In this document: positions 60,662 to 64,000 of the stretch, in pieces | Position numbering within the stretch: position 1 is the first letter of the stretch | How the letters are laid out: each line of letters opens with the position of its first letter | Translations under genes and position numbers: made by a program | DNA from: Hyphomicrobiales bacterium | GTDB taxonomy: Bacteria; Pseudomonadota; Alphaproteobacteria; Rhizobiales; Aestuariivirgaceae | Assembly: GCA_025359045.1 (NCBI GenBank) | Contig: JANYHN010000021.1 | Location: 1 to 64,000, forward strand | Reading direction: 5' to 3' | DNA: 64,000 nucleotides | The notes under the pieces: generated by a model | What the model was told of the DNA's origin: nothing | Database searches by the model: none | What the model saw: only the letters and a program-made list of their open reading frames with translations

Positions 60662-61948
60662 TTAAATTTGCGACAGCTTTTCCGGCTTTGGCCCACCCAT
60701 GGCCCAATCGAGGAGTTCGACGGTGTGCAGAATTGGTATTTTGGTGGCCGAGCCAATTTGCATGATGCACCCGATATTTCCTGTGGCGATGATTTGCGGA
60801 TTGGTCGCTTTAATGTTGGCGAGTTTGCGGGCCAGCAGTTGCTGGGAAATCTCTGGCTGCATCATATTGTAAGTGCCAGCAGACCCGCAGCAGAGATGAC
60901 CTTCGGGGACTTCAAGAACATCAAAACCAGCGCGGCGCAGCAGGGATTGGGCTTGTGTTTTAAGCTGTTGACCGTGTTGCAAAGTGCAAGGCGCATGATA
61001 GGCAACACGTAAGGTCATCTGCGCTTGCGGGAATTCAGTTTGGTTTAGGAACTCGGAAATATCGCGGGCCTTGGCGCTGATCACTTTTGCAAGGTCAGCA
61101 TAAGCTGGATCAAGCCGCAGCATGTGGCCATAGTCCTTGATCGTGACCCCACAACCTGATGTGGTGATGATGATGTGATCGACGTTTGCTTGGTTCCACT
61201 GGTCGATCATGTTTTTGGCGCTGGCAAGCGCCGATGCCTCCTTGCCCATATGATGGGTAATCGAGCCGCAACAGGTATTGCTGTCAGTAATGACAACCTC
61301 ATAGCCCAGCCTTGTGAGCAAGCGAATTGTGGCGGCATTGATGTTGGGATCGAGCGCAGATTGCACACATCCCCGGAGAAGCGCGACGCGGCCTTTGGGC
61401 ATTTGTTCTGTGGAATATGTGCCTGCTTTTCCAAAGGCCATTGGGGCTTCGATCTTTTTTGGAAGAATGTTCAGCATGGCCGAGAAGCGCTTGCCACCCA
61501 AGGCTTCTATGATTGATTTGAATGGTGAAGCGAGTTTTGCGGCGATCAGCGCGAGCCGGAATAACTTGGGGCGTGGCATGATAGCGGCAAGCACATTGCG
61601 CTGGATGCGGTCAACCAAGGGGCGCTTATACGTTTGTTCTATATGAGTGCGGGCGTGATCCACGAGATGCATATAATTTACGCCGGAAGGGCAAGTGGTC
61701 ATGCAAGCGAGACATGAGAGGCAGCGATCCACATGCTTGACCGTTTCAGGGGTGGCTGCCTCGCCTTTTTCCAGCATATTCTTAATCAGATAGATGCGGC
61801 CGCGCGGGCTGTCATTCTCGTCGCCATCCAAGACGTATGTGGGGCAAGTGGCGGTGCAGAATCCACAATGCACGCATTTACGCAAGATTCCGTTTGCATC
61901 TGCAATGTGCGGATCTTTGAGCTGGAAATCTGAGAAATGGGTTTGCAT
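60662..61948 (-). CDS. glcF: Glycolate oxidase iron-sulfur subunit
   Basis: A 428-residue protein. Two 4Fe-4S motifs are near the start: CVHCGFCTATCPTYV (about residues 26-40) and CLSCLACMTTCPSGV (about 78-92). Three cysteine-rich CCG-type blocks follow, including DSNTCCGSITHH, TTSGCGVTIKDYG and GHLCCGSAGTYN. It passes electrons from the flavin subunits to the membrane quinone pool. The ATG overlaps the glcE stop by 1 bp (TAATG). Confidence 0.94.
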   Translation of the reverse strand: MQTHFSDFQLKDPHIADANGILRKCVHCGFCTATCPTYVLDGDENDSPRGRIYLIKNMLEKGEAATPETVKHVDRCLSCLACMTTCPSGVNYMHLVDHARTHIEQTYKRPLVDRIQRNVLAAIMPRPKLFRLALIAAKLASPFKSIIEALGGKRFSAMLNILPKKIEAPMAFGKAGTYSTEQMPKGRVALLRGCVQSALDPNINAATIRLLTRLGYEVVITDSNTCCGSITHHMGKEASALASAKNMIDQWNQANVDHIIITTSGCGVTIKDYGHMLRLDPAYADLAKVISAKARDISEFLNQTEFPQAQMTLRVAYHAPCTLQHGQQLKTQAQSLLRRAGFDVLEVPEGHLCCGSAGTYNMMQPEISQQLLARKLANIKATNPQIIATGNIGCIMQIGSATKIPILHTVELLDWAMGGPKPEKLSQI

Positions 61949-63069
61949 TACCGAACTTGCACCATGCGTCCAGGATTGAAAATATTTTTGGGATCGAAAG
62001 AAATTTTGACGCGTTGAGAAAGGGCAGCCAGCGCGGGGGCTTGTAGATGGAAAATCGTTTGAGCGGATTTATGCGCGCTGCAGATCAAAGTGGCGTGGCC
62101 TGATGTAAAGGCACTCCTGATCAACGCACCGTCTGTGTTAGGTGGCACTTCAAGCCAGATGAGGCCACCTGCCCAATCAAAGAAATAACGTTTTTCAATT
62201 TTCAGATTGGCGATGACTTGAGGCGAATCTGAAGGGGTGACCGATATGCGCCAAATGTCTTTGGCTTGATCTTTGGCAAATAACCCGACATCTCGAATAT
62301 CTTTCCAGACTTGGCTTGATTCAGATTTTAGGATCTCAATTTTGCCACCAAACAACTTCACGAGCTTATTTCGGCGGTAATCGATTGAAGGCTGAATACC
62401 TTCAAGCCGCAAATATGTGCCTTGGTTTGGAATGTGGGCGGCGGCTGAAACTTCCGCAGAGGACTGCATGGCTTTGCTCATCGCTTGCACGGCTTCGGCG
62501 TCGTTGAGACCACTGATCAAAAGCGTTTCTTCCGCCTCAGGCTTGGGCAATGTTTTGACAATGATCGACGTGAAAGCGGCAAGCGTGCCATATGACCCCG
62601 CCATAAGTTTCGGCATGTCGTAACCAGTCACATTCTTAACAACACGTGCGCCTGCTTTGAAAATTTCGCCGCGTCCTGAGACGGCGGTGAGACCAAGAAT
62701 ATGATCGCGCATTGCGCCCGCTTTCAGACGGCGCGGGCCGGAAAGATTGCACGCCACCATGCCGCCAATGGTACCAGAATGTTTGGTGCCTAGCAGCTTT
62801 GAATAATCTGGTGGTTCGAAGGCGAGATATTGATTGTTCTTAATGAGGAGTTTTTCGATGTCGGCGAGCTTTGCCCCTGCGCCAACATCGAGGATAAGCT
62901 CTTCGGGCTCATACGCAAGAATTTGGTCGAAAAATGAGAGATCAAGAATTGCTCCGTCTACGGAATATCCGATGGCACGCTTGGTGCCTGTGCCGATGAT
63001 TTCGAAGGGCGTTGTTGCATCCCGGATGCATTCAGCAAGTTCGGTTTCGGATTGCGGCTTCACGATCAA
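61948..63069 (-). CDS. glcE: Glycolate oxidase FAD-binding subunit GlcE
   Basis: About 373 residues. The FAD-binding type 4 segment includes IIGTGTKRAIG, LILDVGAGAKLADIEKLL, GTIGGMVACNLSGPRR and GRGEIFKAGARVVKNVTGYD. The end HATLICSAHKSAQ and FDPKNIFNPGRM matches GlcE. I prefer a TTG start at 63069 that overlaps the glcD stop codon (TTGA). A longer frame to 63135 has no better site. It forms the flavin heterodimer with GlcD. Confidence 0.92.
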   Translation of the reverse strand: MIVKPQSETELAECIRDATTPFEIIGTGTKRAIGYSVDGAILDLSFFDQILAYEPEELILDVGAGAKLADIEKLLIKNNQYLAFEPPDYSKLLGTKHSGTIGGMVACNLSGPRRLKAGAMRDHILGLTAVSGRGEIFKAGARVVKNVTGYDMPKLMAGSYGTLAAFTSIIVKTLPKPEAEETLLISGLNDAEAVQAMSKAMQSSAEVSAAAHIPNQGTYLRLEGIQPSIDYRRNKLVKLFGGKIEILKSESSQVWKDIRDVGLFAKDQAKDIWRISVTPSDSPQVIANLKIEKRYFFDWAGGLIWLEVPPNTDGALIRSAFTSGHATLICSAHKSAQTIFHLQAPALAALSQRVKISFDPKNIFNPGRMVQVR

Positions 63070-64000
63070 AACCGTGGTAAATCTGGATGCGCAAGTTTGC
63101 CGCCACTGACGCGAACGCGACCCATTTCGGCGCAACGATGGAGTTGGGGAAACACTTTGCCGGGGTTTAAGAGCCCACGATCATCAAATGCGCATTTGAC
63201 GCGCAATTGCTGATCCAAATCAGTTTTAGAAAACATCTCAGGCATCAAATCGCGCTTCTCAACACCCACGCCATGTTCACCCGTCAGCACGCCTCCGACC
63301 TTCACACACAGACGCAAGATGTCTGCACCAAATTGCTCGGCGCGGTAAAGCTCTCCTTCTATGTTGGCATCAAACAAGATCAGCGGGTGTAAATTACCGT
63401 CGCCCGCGTGAAACACGTTGGCTACGGACAAACCATATTTTTTTGAAAGCTCTGCCATGCCTGAAAGAACTTCGGGCAGTTTCTTGCGCGGGATGGTTCC
63501 ATCCATGCACATATAATCTGGAGAGATACGGCCAACGGCAGGAAAAGCTGCTTTGCGTCCGGCCCAGAATAACACGCGCTCGACTTCCGAGTTTGAGACA
63601 CGCAAATTCATTGATTTATTTTTTTGTGCGATTGTGGAAACGCGCTCAATCAAATGATCCACCTCTACTTGTGGGCCATCAAGCTCGACAATCAAAAGCG
63701 CCTCAACATCTAACGGATAATCGGCATGCACAAATTCTTCGACCGCATGAATGGCCGGACGATCCATCATCTCCATGCCGCCAGGAATAATGCCTGATGA
63801 AATAATATCAGCAACACATTGGCCTGCGGTTTCATTAGACGGAAATCCAACCAGCACTGCGCGCGCGGTCTCAGGCTTTTGCAGAATGCGCACGGTCACT
63901 TCAGTGACTACACCCAGCAAACCTTCTGAACCCGTCATAAGCCCAAGCAAATCATAGCCTTCGCTGTCGAGGTGTTTGCCACCAAGGCGCACAACTTCGC
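63066..64000 (-). CDS. glcD: Glycolate oxidase FAD-linked subunit GlcD (5' end beyond window)
   Basis: About 311 carboxyl-terminal residues of GlcD; the frame stays open to the window edge, so the amino third lies outside. Visible blocks are DLLGLMTGSEGLLGVVTEVTVRI, SVANVFHAGDGNLHPLILFD with the metal-site histidines, VGGVLTGEHGVGVEKRDLM and the end LLNPGKVFP. It oxidises glycolate to glyoxylate. First of glcD-glcE-glcF, read leftward. Confidence 0.94.
   Translation of the reverse strand, partial: EVVRLGGKHLDSEGYDLLGLMTGSEGLLGVVTEVTVRILQKPETARAVLVGFPSNETAGQCVADIISSGIIPGGMEMMDRPAIHAVEEFVHADYPLDVEALLIVELDGPQVEVDHLIERVSTIAQKNKSMNLRVSNSEVERVLFWAGRKAAFPAVGRISPDYMCMDGTIPRKKLPEVLSGMAELSKKYGLSVANVFHAGDGNLHPLILFDANIEGELYRAEQFGADILRLCVKVGGVLTGEHGVGVEKRDLMPEMFSKTDLDQQLRVKCAFDDRGLLNPGKVFPQLHRCAEMGRVRVSGGKLAHPDLPRF

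Noticed and set aside
1-64000. CRISPR array, prophage, or intact insertion sequence
   Set aside because: No regularly spaced repeats, phage structural genes, or intact transposase were seen by reading the sequence; only one decayed transposase fragment was found.

Overview
This window looks like chromosome from an alphaproteobacterium, most likely of the Hyphomicrobiales (Rhizobiales) group. The basis is the set of gene families and their order: rpmH-rnpA-yidC-engB-argB-dapD-dapE, def-fmt-truA, ffs-dnaX-ybaB-recR, a double-length dCTP deaminase, a BTLCP-type cysteine protease and a Brucella/Rhizobium-type erythritol locus. No genus can be named from the sequence alone. Coding density is high. 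Many neighbours overlap by 4 bases (ATGA), and four convergent gene pairs overlap at their 3' ends.

Region 1 (about 0.1-12.9 kb) is a complete erythritol utilisation locus. A ribose-type ABC importer (eryE, eryF, eryG) plus a DUF2291 protein is read leftward. The kinase, dehydrogenase, racemase and SorC regulator (eryA, eryB, eryC, eryD) are read rightward. The regulator and two isomerases (eryR, eryH, eryI) are read leftward. Together they encode import of erythritol and its conversion to D-erythrose 4-phosphate for the pentose phosphate pathway. The locus is bounded on the right by a decayed IS481-type transposase fragment, two terminator-like hairpins and a tRNA-Arg gene, which suggests past insertion next to the tRNA.

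Region 2 (13-16.6 kb) is a leftward three-gene operon: a TVP38/TMEM64 membrane protein, a mercuric-reductase-like flavoprotein and a sensor kinase without a visible partner regulator. Region 3 (16.7-32 kb) is housekeeping: ribosome, RNase P, membrane insertion, arginine and lysine synthesis, tRNA modification and formylation, SRP RNA, the DNA polymerase III tau subunit and recombination. A TadG-like protein, SelO and RmuC follow. Region 4 (33-40 kb) has an NlpC/P60 protease, a MarR regulator, an M17 aminopeptidase, a TadD-like lipoprotein, and two divergently read photolyases of different classes (CPD class I and Fe-S 6-4 type) sharing a 35-bp gap with a perfect palindrome.

Region 5 (39.9-45.1 kb) is a peptide/nickel-type ABC importer with a Tat-exported binding protein. 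Region 6 (45.4-52.1 kb) is the most unusual part. A cyclopropane-fatty-acid-synthase-like methyltransferase converges on an operon of a GT2 processive-type glycosyltransferase, a DUF6492 glycosyltransferase-like protein and an ABC exporter. A solitary LptF/LptG-like permease is read divergently from that operon. This looks like an uncharacterised envelope glycan assembly and export system. Region 7 (52-64 kb) carries tRNA-Gly, dcd, apaG, argE, a small secreted protein behind a long, apparently structured leader, a BTLCP protease, a polyamine-type ABC importer and the glycolate oxidase genes glcD (cut by the window edge), glcE and glcF.

No CRISPR array, prophage or intact insertion sequence was seen. 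All functional names rest on recognised family motifs and context, not on database searches.
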